Shown: positions 37,130-44,963 of the stretch, piece by piece
How the letters are laid out: each line of letters opens with the position of its first letter
Numbering within the stretch: position 1 is the stretch's first letter
From: Treponema sp. OMZ 838
GTDB lineage: Bacteria > Spirochaetota > Spirochaetia > Treponematales > Treponemataceae
Direction: 5' to 3'
Assembly (NCBI RefSeq): GCF_000775995.1
Contig: NZ_CP009227.1
Coordinates: forward strand, 1,674,001 to 1,738,000
DNA length: 64,000 nucleotides
Notes under the pieces: model-generated
Seen by the model: the letters and a program-made list of their open reading frames with translations, nothing else
What the model was told of the DNA's origin: nothing
Database searches by the model: none
Translations under genes and position numbers: made by a program

Positions 37130-38218
37130 ATGAAAGGAAAGGATAGAAAGACAGAAGTCTTAGGTTTTTCGATAGTGCTGCTGCTAGCTGCACTGTTAGT
37201 GTGTACCGGCTGCCCGGGTACTGTAGGAAGTAGCGGTTCGGGAAATGGAGAAATTACACCACCTTCCGGCAATGTAGGTAGTTTTGAAGATACAGGCGAC
37301 GGCTTTATAAAAATAACCCCACCTGCAGTAGGAATTACCGGTATGGATCCGACAGATCCTTTGCCCGGATTGGGAGATGAATGGAAAGGCGTATTTCGCG
37401 AAGGGCGTAAGGTAAAATTGAGTCCTTATAAGCTGGGCAAAATGGAAGTGACGTATAAGCTGTGGAAAGAAGTATACGACTGGGCGGTAAAAGCTGAAAA
37501 CGGGTATACGTTTGCCAATGTAGGAGTAAAAGGCAAAGACGGAAGTGGGAGCGAAGAAGAGCCGGTAACGAAGGTAAGTTGGCGAGACTGTATTGTATGG
37601 TGCAATGCGTATACCCAGAAAACGAACAATGCTGAGAGCGAATGCGTCTACCGCAAAAGCAAGACCGATACTACGGTATTAAAAGACGCGACTGATACAG
37701 CTGCTTGCGATGCTGCCTATGCCGATATGAGTAAAAAAGGTTTTAGACTTCCTACAGAAGCCGAATGGGAATATGCAGCCCGGTGGCAAAACGAAAGTAC
37801 GAATGCTGAAAAATACGGCAATGTATGGCTGACCAAACTAAACAGTGCGAGTGGAGCGAAAGACAAGTGGGATACAGCCGAAACGGGAGAAGTTGCATGG
37901 TATAGCGGTAATGCAGACAATGAAACCCATCCTGTAGGAGAAAAGCGGTCAAATGCACTTGGCTTACACGATATGAGTGGGAACGTCTGGGAATGGTGTT
38001 TTGACCGGTATGATAATAATCCTACAGCAAACGACGGCGCTTACGAATCCGGCGGATTTGTAACCGACCCGCAGGGTGCTGCTTCCGGTAATTTCCGCGT
38101 CATGCGCGGCGGTAGCTGGAACGTTAGCGCGAAGGACTGCGTCGTCGGTTTTCGGTTCTTCGTCGTCCCCGGCAGCAGCATCGGCATTCTTGGCTTTCGT
38201 GTGGGTTGTCGCCCCTAG
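37130..38218 (+). CDS. Formylglycine-generating-enzyme-fold lipoprotein, likely diversity-generating-retroelement target
   Basis: 362 residues. The signal peptide ends LVCTGC, giving lipid Cys27 and surface anchoring. From about 100 the C-type-lectin/FGE-sulfatase fold is clear: KMEVTYKLWKEVYDWA, VSWRDCIVWCNAYT, GFRLPTEAEWEYAARW, HDMSGNVWEWCFDRY and RVMRGGSWN. The final 40 residues are W-N-V-S-A-K-D-C-V-V-G-F-R and on to GFRVGCRP, with an NNC/NNT codon run. This is the architecture of Treponema denticola TvpA, whose C-terminal ligand-binding residues are rewritten by a retroelement. No enzyme activity is expected. Ligand unknown. Confidence 0.8.
   Translation: MKGKDRKTEVLGFSIVLLLAALLVCTGCPGTVGSSGSGNGEITPPSGNVGSFEDTGDGFIKITPPAVGITGMDPTDPLPGLGDEWKGVFREGRKVKLSPYKLGKMEVTYKLWKEVYDWAVKAENGYTFANVGVKGKDGSGSEEEPVTKVSWRDCIVWCNAYTQKTNNAESECVYRKSKTDTTVLKDATDTAACDAAYADMSKKGFRLPTEAEWEYAARWQNESTNAEKYGNVWLTKLNSASGAKDKWDTAETGEVAWYSGNADNETHPVGEKRSNALGLHDMSGNVWEWCFDRYDNNPTANDGAYESGGFVTDPQGAASGNFRVMRGGSWNVSAKDCVVGFRFFVVPGSSIGILGFRVGCRP
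38108..38200 (+). other. Candidate variable repeat (VR) of a diversity-generating retroelement
   Basis: From GGCGGTAGCTGGAAC to the GGC TTT CGT GTG block, most codons at exposed positions end in C or T (GTT AGC, GTC GTC, TTC TTC GTC GTC, GGC AGC AGC ATC GGC ATT CTT). This fits AAC/AAT codons in a template repeat being mutated at A, and differs from codon use upstream in the gene. No template repeat or reverse transcriptase is visible in the window, so it would be a remote target. Confidence 0.6.
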
Positions 38219-38223
38219 AGTTC

Positions 38224-38382
38224 ACACATTTTGCCGGAGAGGTAGAGCAGCAGCGGGCTGTTGAGCAGTGTACGTCCGTGTACACTGCTCAACGATAAGT
38301 TTTTCTATCGAAAAACTTACTGCTGTTTGGAACCACCGCCATCCGTGGCGGTATGCGGCGAAACCGAACAGGCAAAATGTGT
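38224..38382. repeat. Structured repeat element with outer stem and three hairpins, directly after the VR gene
   Basis: Outer arms ACACATTTTGCC (38224-38235) and GGCAAAATGTGT (38371-38382) pair perfectly. Next comes GA-GGT with ACC-GA, the family's tandem-GA loop. Inside are hairpin 1 (38260-38293, 14-bp arms, loop GTCCGT), hairpin 2 (38296-38319, TAAGTTTTTC-TATC-GAAAAACTTA) and hairpin 3 (ACCGCCA-TCCG-TGGCGGT, 38335-38352). It starts 6 bases after the stop codon. A stray reverse hairpin 3 (CCGCCAAGGAGGGCGG) follows at about 38411. Confidence 0.8.
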
Positions 38383-38475
38383 AGAGGTGCACGTGTTTTG
38401 CTGTAGAGCGTGTGCATATCCGCCAAGGAGGGCGGGGGTATTAAACAGGATTTGATGAAGAAAAACGAAGGCTTA

Positions 38476-38623
38476 TTTTAGACAATGCTGTTGGCATTGT
38501 CTAAAAACGCTGCGAGTTTGCTTATCGCAAACATCGCCTATTGATTGCACTTTTTCATTTCGTTGCAAAAGTGTGGCAATTCGCCAATCCTCGCCTTTTG
38601 ATTCGCAATCCGCTTTAGCGGAT
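38476..38623. repeat. Structured repeat element, second copy between the lipoprotein and ATPase genes
   Basis: Hairpin 1 TTTTAGACAATG with CATTGTCTAAAA (38476-38487, 38495-38506). Hairpin 2 GCGA-GTTTGC-TTAT-GCAAAC-A-TCGC (38512-38537) with the bulged A. An imperfect hairpin around TTGCACTTTT/AAAAGTGTGGCAA and a final ATCCGC-TTTA-GCGGAT (38608-38623) follow. The remaining bases to 38761 hold no gene. Confidence 0.65.
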
Positions 38624-38761
38624 AAGATAAACCGTTTCCTTACAGAACAAGCCGACAGGTCTGATAAAGGCTGCGGTTGCCGAATTTTAAGGAACGATAA
38701 GAAACTGGAAGACGGAAGCGCAAGGATAGGCTTACTGCAATAATCTTGCTATACTGCAGGT

Positions 38762-40468
38762 ATGAACGCACCACGCAAACTACCGATCGGCATCCAAAGT
38801 TTTAAAGATTTGAGGGAAAAAAAATTTCTCTATGTTGATAAAACGGTGTATCTTTCGCGATTAGTCAATAATAGTAAGGTGTATTTCTTAAGCCGTCCGC
38901 GCAGATTTGGTAAGAGCTTGTTTCTTTCAACCCTCGCTGCCTATTTTCTCGGTCAAAAAGAGCTGTTCAAGGATTTGTATATTGAACAAGCGGAAGAAGA
39001 ACAGGCTGTACGAGAACAGCGATTGGCATGGCTGGAATACCCTGTGCTCTATTTGGATTTTAATACCGGGCAATATGAACTGAGCGGCGCTTTAGATGAA
39101 ACGCTTAGCTATTTTTTAGATACCGAAGAGCCGAGATACAATCTGCAAAAGAGCGGGCTCTCTCATGCTAAACGGTTTACATCCCTGATAAAGGCTGCCT
39201 ATCAGCAAACGGGTAAGCAAGTGGTCATCCTTGTAGACGAATATGATAAACCCCTCCTGCAAACAATGGGTGTGAACGAAGAACTGAACGAACACTACCG
39301 TAATACACTCAAAGCATTTTACTCTGTTATAAAAACCTGTGATCAATATATTCGCTTTGCGTTTTTAACCGGCGTTACTAAATTCAGCAAGATTAGTATT
39401 TTTAGCGATTTAAATAACCTCCGTGACATATCGATGGAAAAACAGTATGCCGGTATCTGCGGTCTCTCACAAACAGAGCTTGAAGAAACTTTCCAACAGG
39501 ACATACAGGTGCTTGCCGATGAACAAGACCTCACGTATCAAGAGGCTTTGGCGGCTTTAAAGCAGTGGTATGACGGCTATTTGTTCCATCCTGCCGGGGA
39601 AGGGATGTACAACCCCTTTAGTGTGTTGAGCGCCTTAGCCAAAAAAGAGATTAGCAGTTACTGGTTCGGCACGGGAACACCGACTTTTTTAGTTAACTTC
39701 TTAAAAGAAGCACACTATTATATCCCCGACCTCGATGGCAATGTTGAGTTGAATCAAACAGGATTGGAAACGTACCGGGCGGTGGCACAGGATGCATTGC
39801 CCATTCTGTTTCAAGCAGGGTACCTTACCATCAAGAAGTATATAAAAGATCTGCGGCTGTATCAGCTGGGTTTTCCGAATGATGAAGTTCGGTACGGCTT
39901 TTTGGAGAATCTCTTGCCTGCGTATTCCGGTTTAACATTGAGTCAAAGCGGGGTATGGATAGGACGGTTTGTACAGGACATCCGCAAGGGGAATGTGGAC
40001 GAGTTTATGGAGCGGCTTAAGTCGATTATTTCCAGTATTGTATACGACAACTTCACCGCAGAAAACTTGAAACTGCGGGAGCAGAATTACCAAACGGCAG
40101 TGTATCTCGTCTTTGCGCTGATGGGACAGTTTGTGCAAACGGAAGTACACTGCCACAGTACCGCCATGGAGGGCGGTGGTTCCATGCAGCAGCGATGTTT
40201 CGGCGGTGCCGAAACTCGTAGTCAAAACTATACATGGATGTATAGTTTTGACAGACGTGCAGATTGTGTACTCAAAACCGCTGATGCTGTGTATATCTTC
40301 GAGTTTAAGCTCTCCGATAACGGTAGTGCGGAAGAGGCTCTCAACCAGATAAAAACGCAGGAGTATGCGGCGCCGTACAAGGGAAGTGGGCAGAAGATAG
40401 TGCTTATCGGTGCGGGATTTGATGAAGAAAAACGAACGATAAGAGACTGGAAGGTAGAGAAGTTTTAG
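38762..40468 (+). CDS. AAA-ATPase_like / DUF1703 PD-(D/E)XK protein with an in-frame palindromic insert
   Basis: 568 residues. It begins LPIGIQSFKDLREKKFLYVDKT, the hallmark of this ATPase family. Walker A-like SRPRRFGKSLFLSTL is at about 43, Walker B VVILVDEYDKPLL at about 155, and the C-terminal DUF1703 nuclease-like domain includes ADCVLKTADAVYIFEFKL (E-x-K). Family members are common in bacteroidetes and spirochaetes, with roles in defence or mobile DNA suspected. About 35 residues (near 463-498, starting CHSTAMEGGGSMQQRC) interrupt the expected TEVH..RADCV join and are encoded by a repeat element (40160-40252). Confidence 0.8.
   Translation: MNAPRKLPIGIQSFKDLREKKFLYVDKTVYLSRLVNNSKVYFLSRPRRFGKSLFLSTLAAYFLGQKELFKDLYIEQAEEEQAVREQRLAWLEYPVLYLDFNTGQYELSGALDETLSYFLDTEEPRYNLQKSGLSHAKRFTSLIKAAYQQTGKQVVILVDEYDKPLLQTMGVNEELNEHYRNTLKAFYSVIKTCDQYIRFAFLTGVTKFSKISIFSDLNNLRDISMEKQYAGICGLSQTELEETFQQDIQVLADEQDLTYQEALAALKQWYDGYLFHPAGEGMYNPFSVLSALAKKEISSYWFGTGTPTFLVNFLKEAHYYIPDLDGNVELNQTGLETYRAVAQDALPILFQAGYLTIKKYIKDLRLYQLGFPNDEVRYGFLENLLPAYSGLTLSQSGVWIGRFVQDIRKGNVDEFMERLKSIISSIVYDNFTAENLKLREQNYQTAVYLVFALMGQFVQTEVHCHSTAMEGGGSMQQRCFGGAETRSQNYTWMYSFDRRADCVLKTADAVYIFEFKLSDNGSAEEALNQIKTQEYAAPYKGSGQKIVLIGAGFDEEKRTIRDWKVEKF
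40160..40252. repeat. Structured repeat inserted in frame in the ATPase gene (reverse orientation)
   Basis: On the minus strand, in order: hairpin 1 GTCAAAACTATACA with TGTATAGTTTTGAC (40221-40252, 14-bp arms), hairpin 2 CGA-GTTTCGGC-ACC-GCCGAAAC-A-TCG (40195-40218), linker CTGCTGCATGGAACC, and hairpin 3 ACCGCCCTCCATGGCGGT (40160-40177). The layout matches the intergenic copies at 40605 and 40787. No stop codon is introduced into the gene. Confidence 0.85.
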
Positions 40469-40491
40469 TTCAATATAAATCCCGCACCAAT

Positions 40492-40693
40492 CCGCCACCG
40501 TCCGTGGCGGTACTGAAACGAGTTAGCGTGAAAATCATCACTGTTTAGCTTTTATTTTCAGAACTATGCTTTGAACCAAGGCCGGTTCTTAGGGCAGAGC
40601 CCCGCCCAAGAATGTGCGTCCTTGCACATTCTTGGGCTACGAGTTCGCAATGCGAACTCGCTGCTGCATAAAACCACCGCCATCCGTGGCGGT
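40492..40693. repeat. Structured repeat element, copy after the ATPase gene
   Basis: A stray hairpin CCGCCACCGTCCGTGGCGG (40492-40510) is followed by a complete set: hairpin 1 CCCAAGAATGTGC with GCACATTCTTGGG (40605-40636, loop GTCCTT), hairpin 2 CGAGTTCGC-AAT-GCGAACTCG (40640-40660, no bulge), linker CTGCTGCATAAAACC, and hairpin 3 ACCGCCA-TCCG-TGGCGGT (40676-40693). No outer stem is evident. Confidence 0.75.
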
Positions 40694-40750
40694 ACTGCGG
40701 TATGTTGATTTGGCAGGAGTGCAAACGCACCAGGTAGAGTAGATAAAATC

Positions 40751-40912
40751 GCAGAATAATTGAGGCCGTGAGACCATTTGAACCATCTTCAACTGTTGTA
40801 CATCCGTGTACAACAGTTGAAGGCGAGTTTTGTGCACGCACAAAACATCGCTGCTGTATTGGAACCACTGCCATCCTTGGCAGTTCTGGTTGAACGACCT
40901 CAATTATTCTGC
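40751..40912. repeat. Structured repeat element with outer stem, copy 3, carrying the three-hairpin apical part
   Basis: Outer arms GCAGAATAATTGAGG (40751-40765) and CCTCAATTATTCTGC (40898-40912) pair perfectly over 15 bp. The conserved GAGACCATTTGA and TCTGGTTGAAC follow inside. The apical part here is hairpin 1 (40787-40822, 16-bp arms, loop TCCG), hairpin 2 (GCGA-GTTTTGTGC/GCACAAAAC-A-TCGC, 40823-40851) and hairpin 3 (40867-40884). This copy joins the 11.9/24.4-kb type and the 38-40-kb type into one family. Confidence 0.85.
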
Positions 40913-41231
40913 TATTGTGTACTCAAGGAAAATGCTAAAAGATAGGGTGAAACGCTCCATTTTTGGGCGTTTCCAGTACATTTTTTAATCAGTTATCTTA
41001 CACTCTGTCTTACAAAAACATTGTGTCTCTAACTGTCTTTATATTATGACATGAATATTTTCTTGTCAAGTATTGTTTTTACAATTTCGCATATTTTTAG
41101 TGATTTTTATCGATTTTTGAGGCTTTTTAGCCGGTTTTTACAAATTACTTGCATATACTATTCCTGCAAGGCGTATCGTAATGCCTTTCGTGGTGTGAAA
41201 AAAGCGTTTTATTGCTCACGTTCGATAGCCC
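40913..41231. other. AT-rich gap at the left edge of the prophage
   Basis: No gene is supported. A fragment CAATTTCGCATATTTTTAG near 41080 resembles half of the terminators at 11688 and 24384. The prophage attachment site should lie in or near this stretch, since the integrase gene is the first phage gene, but its core cannot be found without the right end. Confidence 0.4.
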
Positions 41232-42626
41232 CTAGGTAAACAGCTTTTCTATATCGATCGTCGCCTGGTGTTTTATTCGTTCTATGTCCGGCGTATAGTG
41301 ATTAGTGTAACGATGCAATTCTTCGGTGCTTTCGTGACGGGTTATGTAGAGCATGTGTCCTTCCGAATGCCCCGCCATACTCAAGCACGTCGCAAATGTA
41401 TGGCGGTAGCTGTGAAGGGTTAGGTTTGGCCTTTTGAAGCCAAGTTTTTTCATTGTCTTGTTAAAATCTTTATTGATACTTTCATAGCGAAGCGGTTTAT
41501 AAACATCCGTAACGGAGCTAAAAATAAATGCTTGCCCGCTATCCTTTGCGGGGTGCTTTTCAATGTGCGCTATAAGTCTCGCTGCAAGGTCAGCTGATAT
41601 TGGAACAATATCCACCCGCTCCGTTTTAGTACATTTAAGCCGATTCCCGGCGCGGCAGTAGTTTTTACTAATCCTGAGAGCGTATCCGTCTGCGTCTTTG
41701 ATAAAATCTTGTATCTGAAGGGCTTGCAACTCTCCGATGCGGCAGCCGGTCTTAAAAAGTAATTCGTTAATCAGCCGATAGAGATCCGAACGGAAAGGAT
41801 TATCATCGCTCATAAAAAGACGTTTAAGCTCTTCTTTTGTAAATATCGCTTTTTCTGCTTCTTTCTTTGCTTTCTTTTGGGAAGCCTTTGAATCCCTTGT
41901 TATCTGTGGTGTAACATCCCGAACAAGAAGGTTGTTCCGATAGGCAAATCGTAGCGCTTGAATAAAGCTAGAACGGATGCCTTTCACGGTCTCCACTTTG
42001 AGATTTCCGGCATTTTTTATCAACCCGAGCATCGTGTCAATTTTTGCTCCACTTATCTCGGTTAAAAGGCATTGCGGAAAATGCCGCGCATATTTTTTCA
42101 TAATACAGAGGTACTGGTGAAATCGTTCGGGGTTTGGCGGGGTTTCGCCTTTGCGGATAAGCCCTTTTATGTACGGACTTTCGCTGTAATTCCAATAAAG
42201 AAGGATATAATCATAAAAAGTGAGGGTTGAAAGCCGATCTAATAACGGCTTGACTTCTTCCGGGGCATCTTCGTACTCTGCTGCCGATACGGAATATGGC
42301 CGCTGTGTGTTTTTACTACATTGGGTACCCTGCAACGCTTGAGCGATAGCGTCTTGACAGGCTGCCTGTACCAGCGCCGCTATTTCAGTATTAAGCGGAC
42401 GCTTTTCATTGGAAAGCGTTATCATTGAAACATTCTTAACCCATTCGGTGTACTCTGTCGCAATGCCGCTATCAAACTCCATCGCCCGCCGATAGGCTAT
42501 AAGCGTCGCTTCGTTCAGGTCTTTTGTACCGGTGCTTTTGGCGGTACAATACCGCTTGTTGCTGTAGTCATACAGCTGCGTCTGATAAATGCCGTTTCTT
42601 TTGTGCATACTCCACGGTTTACGCAT
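41232..42626 (-). CDS. Phage tyrosine-family site-specific integrase
   Basis: 464 residues. The catalytic domain shows the first active Arg in FKTGCRIGELQALQI, H-x-x-R in LTLHSYRHTFATCLSMAGH, and a late His/Tyr region, ITRHESTEELHRYTNHYTPD. The N-terminal part has an arm-binding-like start (KRNGIYQTQLYDYSNKRYC) and a SAM-like core-binding domain with YARHFPQCLLTEI. It catalyses integration and excision and marks the left end of the prophage. It reads towards the host chromosome. Confidence 0.9.
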   Translation of the reverse strand: MRKPWSMHKRNGIYQTQLYDYSNKRYCTAKSTGTKDLNEATLIAYRRAMEFDSGIATEYTEWVKNVSMITLSNEKRPLNTEIAALVQAACQDAIAQALQGTQCSKNTQRPYSVSAAEYEDAPEEVKPLLDRLSTLTFYDYILLYWNYSESPYIKGLIRKGETPPNPERFHQYLCIMKKYARHFPQCLLTEISGAKIDTMLGLIKNAGNLKVETVKGIRSSFIQALRFAYRNNLLVRDVTPQITRDSKASQKKAKKEAEKAIFTKEELKRLFMSDDNPFRSDLYRLINELLFKTGCRIGELQALQIQDFIKDADGYALRISKNYCRAGNRLKCTKTERVDIVPISADLAARLIAHIEKHPAKDSGQAFIFSSVTDVYKPLRYESINKDFNKTMKKLGFKRPNLTLHSYRHTFATCLSMAGHSEGHMLYITRHESTEELHRYTNHYTPDIERIKHQATIDIEKLFT

Positions 42627-42692
42627 AAGGGATACCTCCTAAAAGTAGACATCCCCTCCCGATGCGCATATCGGCATAAGGTGTGATATTCT

Positions 42693-43070
42693 TTATGGAA
42701 CTATAGCATCTTTCACTTCTTTAACCGTTTTGAATGCGTTCCACATCCGCACCATCATGGTATTTTCCGCTAAATACTGTAATCCCTGAAGCGTCAAGCT
42801 GATTTCCGATATATCAATATCAACCTCGCCGTTTATATAATCGTCAATTCTTACGCCGGTAATATAACCGGCATCGTTAAGCATTTTGATATAAGCGTTC
42901 CATCGGTTTTCGGTGATTTTGAGCGCTTTGGGGCTAATTTCTTTTTCAGCGTCAAAATCTTCATAGTCAAGGCCTTTTTCAAGCCGGTTGAGAAGGGTAT
43001 AAATTGTTTTAAATGCCTTTGTCATACTGACATTGTAACACACAATCGTATTTTTTGCAGTGTTTTTCAT
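42693..43070 (-). CDS. YjcQ-like phage protein
   Basis: 125 residues. GGAGG just upstream of the ATG at 43070 supports this start over the internal Met16. The pattern (helical N-terminus, LNDAGYITGVRI, then LTLQGLQYLAEN and a final helix FKTVKEVKDAI) is that of YjcQ winged-helix proteins, common in prophages and of unknown function. It lies between the integrase and the cargo genes. Confidence 0.65.
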   Translation of the reverse strand: MKNTAKNTIVCYNVSMTKAFKTIYTLLNRLEKGLDYEDFDAEKEISPKALKITENRWNAYIKMLNDAGYITGVRIDDYINGEVDIDISEISLTLQGLQYLAENTMMVRMWNAFKTVKEVKDAIVP

Positions 43071-43102
43071 AAAGACCTCCGACAGTTATGCAAGTTCTTC
43101 GT

Positions 43103-43121
43103 TCATACCCTTATAGTCAGG
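43103..43121. repeat. 19-bp motif shared with the other side of the phage late operon
   Basis: TCATACCCTTATAGTCAGG here is identical to 63139-63157; a diverged form (ACCTTTATAGTTAGG) lies near 59010. On the minus strand it reads CCTGACTATAAGGGTATGA, which could be a -10-like element or an unusual start region. Confidence 0.5.
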
Positions 43122-43162
43122 TTGGGGCAAGATAACCGGTCCAATAAGCGCAAAATAAGCCC

Positions 43163-43191
43163 TTGCGCTCCCGCCTTTCTCGCGCTATACT
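43163..43191 (+). promoter_or_regulatory. Promoter of the plus-strand cargo genes
   Basis: TTGCGC (43163-43168), 17-base spacer, TATACT (43186-43191), 19 bases before the first cargo ATG. This gives the three cargo genes their own transcription, opposed to the phage late genes. Confidence 0.6.
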
Positions 43192-43210
43192 ATCAAATGA
43201 GGTGCGTTGT

Positions 43211-43699
43211 ATGAAAAAGATTTACAGTTTAATCATTGTCTTTTGTATGTTTTATACATCCCTCGCTGCTACTGAATTTAAAAAACTGTATTATATCGAT
43301 AAGTTTGATGATAAAACCAATGAATGGTATCTCTGTTCTGAACCGATTTTTGGAACGTCTCCCAATACATTTGGCGGTGTAACAGAATTTAGGGCTAATC
43401 TATGTGTAGATGAAGAGGACGTATTTTTTATAGTAAAAAGGCTCAATGGTGACAAATATTCCGGTGATGGAACCGTTTATGTAAAATTAAACAATGGTGA
43501 GACAAAATCTTTTTCTGTAAAAAATCATTCTAGCCAGTTCTATATAAGCGATAAAGAACAGGAAGAATTTAGAGCTTTACTTTTGCATGAAAATTCAATA
43601 AGAGTTGTTATTGAAATAGATTATATGGATTATAAATTTAAGCTCGGAACGATTGATTTAACGAACTTACATACTATATTGAAGGAAGGTCAAGAATGA
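43211..43699 (+). CDS. Small exported protein, first prophage cargo gene
   Basis: 162 residues from ATG 43211 (GAGGTG upstream); the frame extends upstream, but only the later ATG gives a signal peptide, MKKIYSLIIVFCMFYTSLAA, probably cut after Ala. The mature part is polar and beta-rich, with no known family recognised. The stop overlaps the next ATG by 4 bases. Low G+C and plus-strand location between late phage genes and integrase suggest a cargo (moron) gene expressed in the lysogen. Confidence 0.65.
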   Translation: MKKIYSLIIVFCMFYTSLAATEFKKLYYIDKFDDKTNEWYLCSEPIFGTSPNTFGGVTEFRANLCVDEEDVFFIVKRLNGDKYSGDGTVYVKLNNGETKSFSVKNHSSQFYISDKEQEEFRALLLHENSIRVVIEIDYMDYKFKLGTIDLTNLHTILKEGQE

Positions 43700-44289
43700 A
43701 AAAGATTGCTGTTTTATTGCTGCTGGTGTTAGCTCTGGCGGGGTGCGGAAAAAAAGAAAGCGGTATATTTACCGTTCAAAATGATTCGAGTTATACGGTA
43801 ACATTCGAAATTGGACAAGATTATAAAGTCGAAAGATATTCCATTGAAAGCGCAATGTCTAAAAATATCCCTTGGAAACAATATATACTTTTTTATCCCG
43901 TTAGTCCCGGCGGTGTTATCACTTGGAATCAAAGCTCTAATAAAGTCGTCATAACAAACAATACGAATATTTATAAATATAAAGTTCGCAATTCTGTTAT
44001 GCCTATTACCATTCTTGATAACAATCAAAATATTCTATGCATAAACAAACTCAAGGTTGACACTATTTCTGTTCCAGAAGGGGAATCGGAAATAGAATGC
44101 TTCAGACCTATGACGAATCAGTTCATCGTTCTGGATAAAGGTACGCCATTTACTATAGATAGTAAGGAATATACTCCAATTGAAAAGATAGGAAACGATT
44201 ACTATTTAAATGAAAATAATGCTGGAAAAATAAAAACATCAAAAATCAACATAACGATTGGAAACAATCTTATCGTTATCTATAAATAA
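43696..44289 (+). CDS. Prophage-encoded lipoprotein (cargo), paralogue A
   Basis: 197 residues. Signal MKKIAVLLLLVLALAGC with lipobox LAGC (Cys17). The mature protein starts with a FTVQNDSSYTV beta segment, and its second half has YKVRNSVMPITILDNNQNIL followed by VPEGESEIECFR. The same two blocks occur in the next gene, so the two are diverged paralogues. It is translationally coupled to the preceding exported protein. Function unknown; phage-encoded lipoproteins can alter the lysogen surface or exclude other phages. Confidence 0.7.
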   Translation: MKKIAVLLLLVLALAGCGKKESGIFTVQNDSSYTVTFEIGQDYKVERYSIESAMSKNIPWKQYILFYPVSPGGVITWNQSSNKVVITNNTNIYKYKVRNSVMPITILDNNQNILCINKLKVDTISVPEGESEIECFRPMTNQFIVLDKGTPFTIDSKEYTPIEKIGNDYYLNENNAGKIKTSKINITIGNNLIVIYK

Positions 44290-44309
44290 TTTAAAGAGGG
44301 TATCAAACT

Positions 44310-44933
44310 ATGAAAAAACTATTTTTATATTTTACTCTGTTTTCCTTTTTGCTAATCTGTACGGCTTGCCCTCCGCCGACATTTGATTGTGTTATTGAGA
44401 ATAATAGCGATTATCCGGCAGACATCTTATTGTTCCAGCATAAAAAAGCCCCCAATACCAATGACGATACTTTTACTTTACGACCGACAGAAAAAAGAAC
44501 TGTTGCTTTTTACTACGATGGAGACAACGTACGGCTGACAAGCAAGAATTATAATGTACTGGAAAAAATATCGAAGTCAAAGTACATTATAACGAATTTG
44601 GAGCCTACAAAATATAATATACACAATCTGCTGCCTATAGAAATAACATTCCTTGACAATGGCAAAAACATTCTTGCAGATAAGGATACAAAAAAAATAA
44701 CTGATAAAGTTTCTATTCCCAGCGGAAATTCTGAATGTTACTTTTTCAGAAAAATTAAATCTGATGATATTGTTTTACAACCCGTTGAAAATCTAACCAA
44801 AGACAGCTTTACATACTCTATTCAAGGAATTGCAGGTTGGTATTTTTTGAAAAGCACCGAATCATCAAAACCCACGGTAACACATGAAATACGTATTAAC
44901 GTATCTACTGATGATATAATTATTTCTAATTGA
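44310..44933 (+). CDS. Prophage-encoded lipoprotein (cargo), paralogue B
   Basis: 207 residues. Signal MKKLFLYFTLFSFLLICTAC with lipid Cys20 (lipobox CTAC). FDCVIENNSDYPADI matches the start of paralogue A, and YNIHNLLPIEITFLDNGKNIL with SIPSGNSECYFFR matches its second half. It follows A by 20 bases in the same operon. It faces the NlpC/P60 gene tail to tail with a 30-base gap. Confidence 0.7.
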   Translation: MKKLFLYFTLFSFLLICTACPPPTFDCVIENNSDYPADILLFQHKKAPNTNDDTFTLRPTEKRTVAFYYDGDNVRLTSKNYNVLEKISKSKYIITNLEPTKYNIHNLLPIEITFLDNGKNILADKDTKKITDKVSIPSGNSECYFFRKIKSDDIVLQPVENLTKDSFTYSIQGIAGWYFLKSTESSKPTVTHEIRINVSTDDIIISN

Positions 44934-44963
44934 ATAACCAGTAGGTCTTTTGCTTGCTCTGGG

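Noticed and set aside
38762-40468. Reverse transcriptase for the candidate retroelement target
   Set aside because: The neighbouring gene is an AAA-ATPase/DUF1703 protein; no reverse-transcriptase YxDD-type motif is present in any frame nearby.
38224-40912. CRISPR array from the repeated GC-rich hairpins
   Set aside because: Spacing is irregular, hairpins differ in sequence and occur in both orientations, and there are no equal-length spacers or cas genes.
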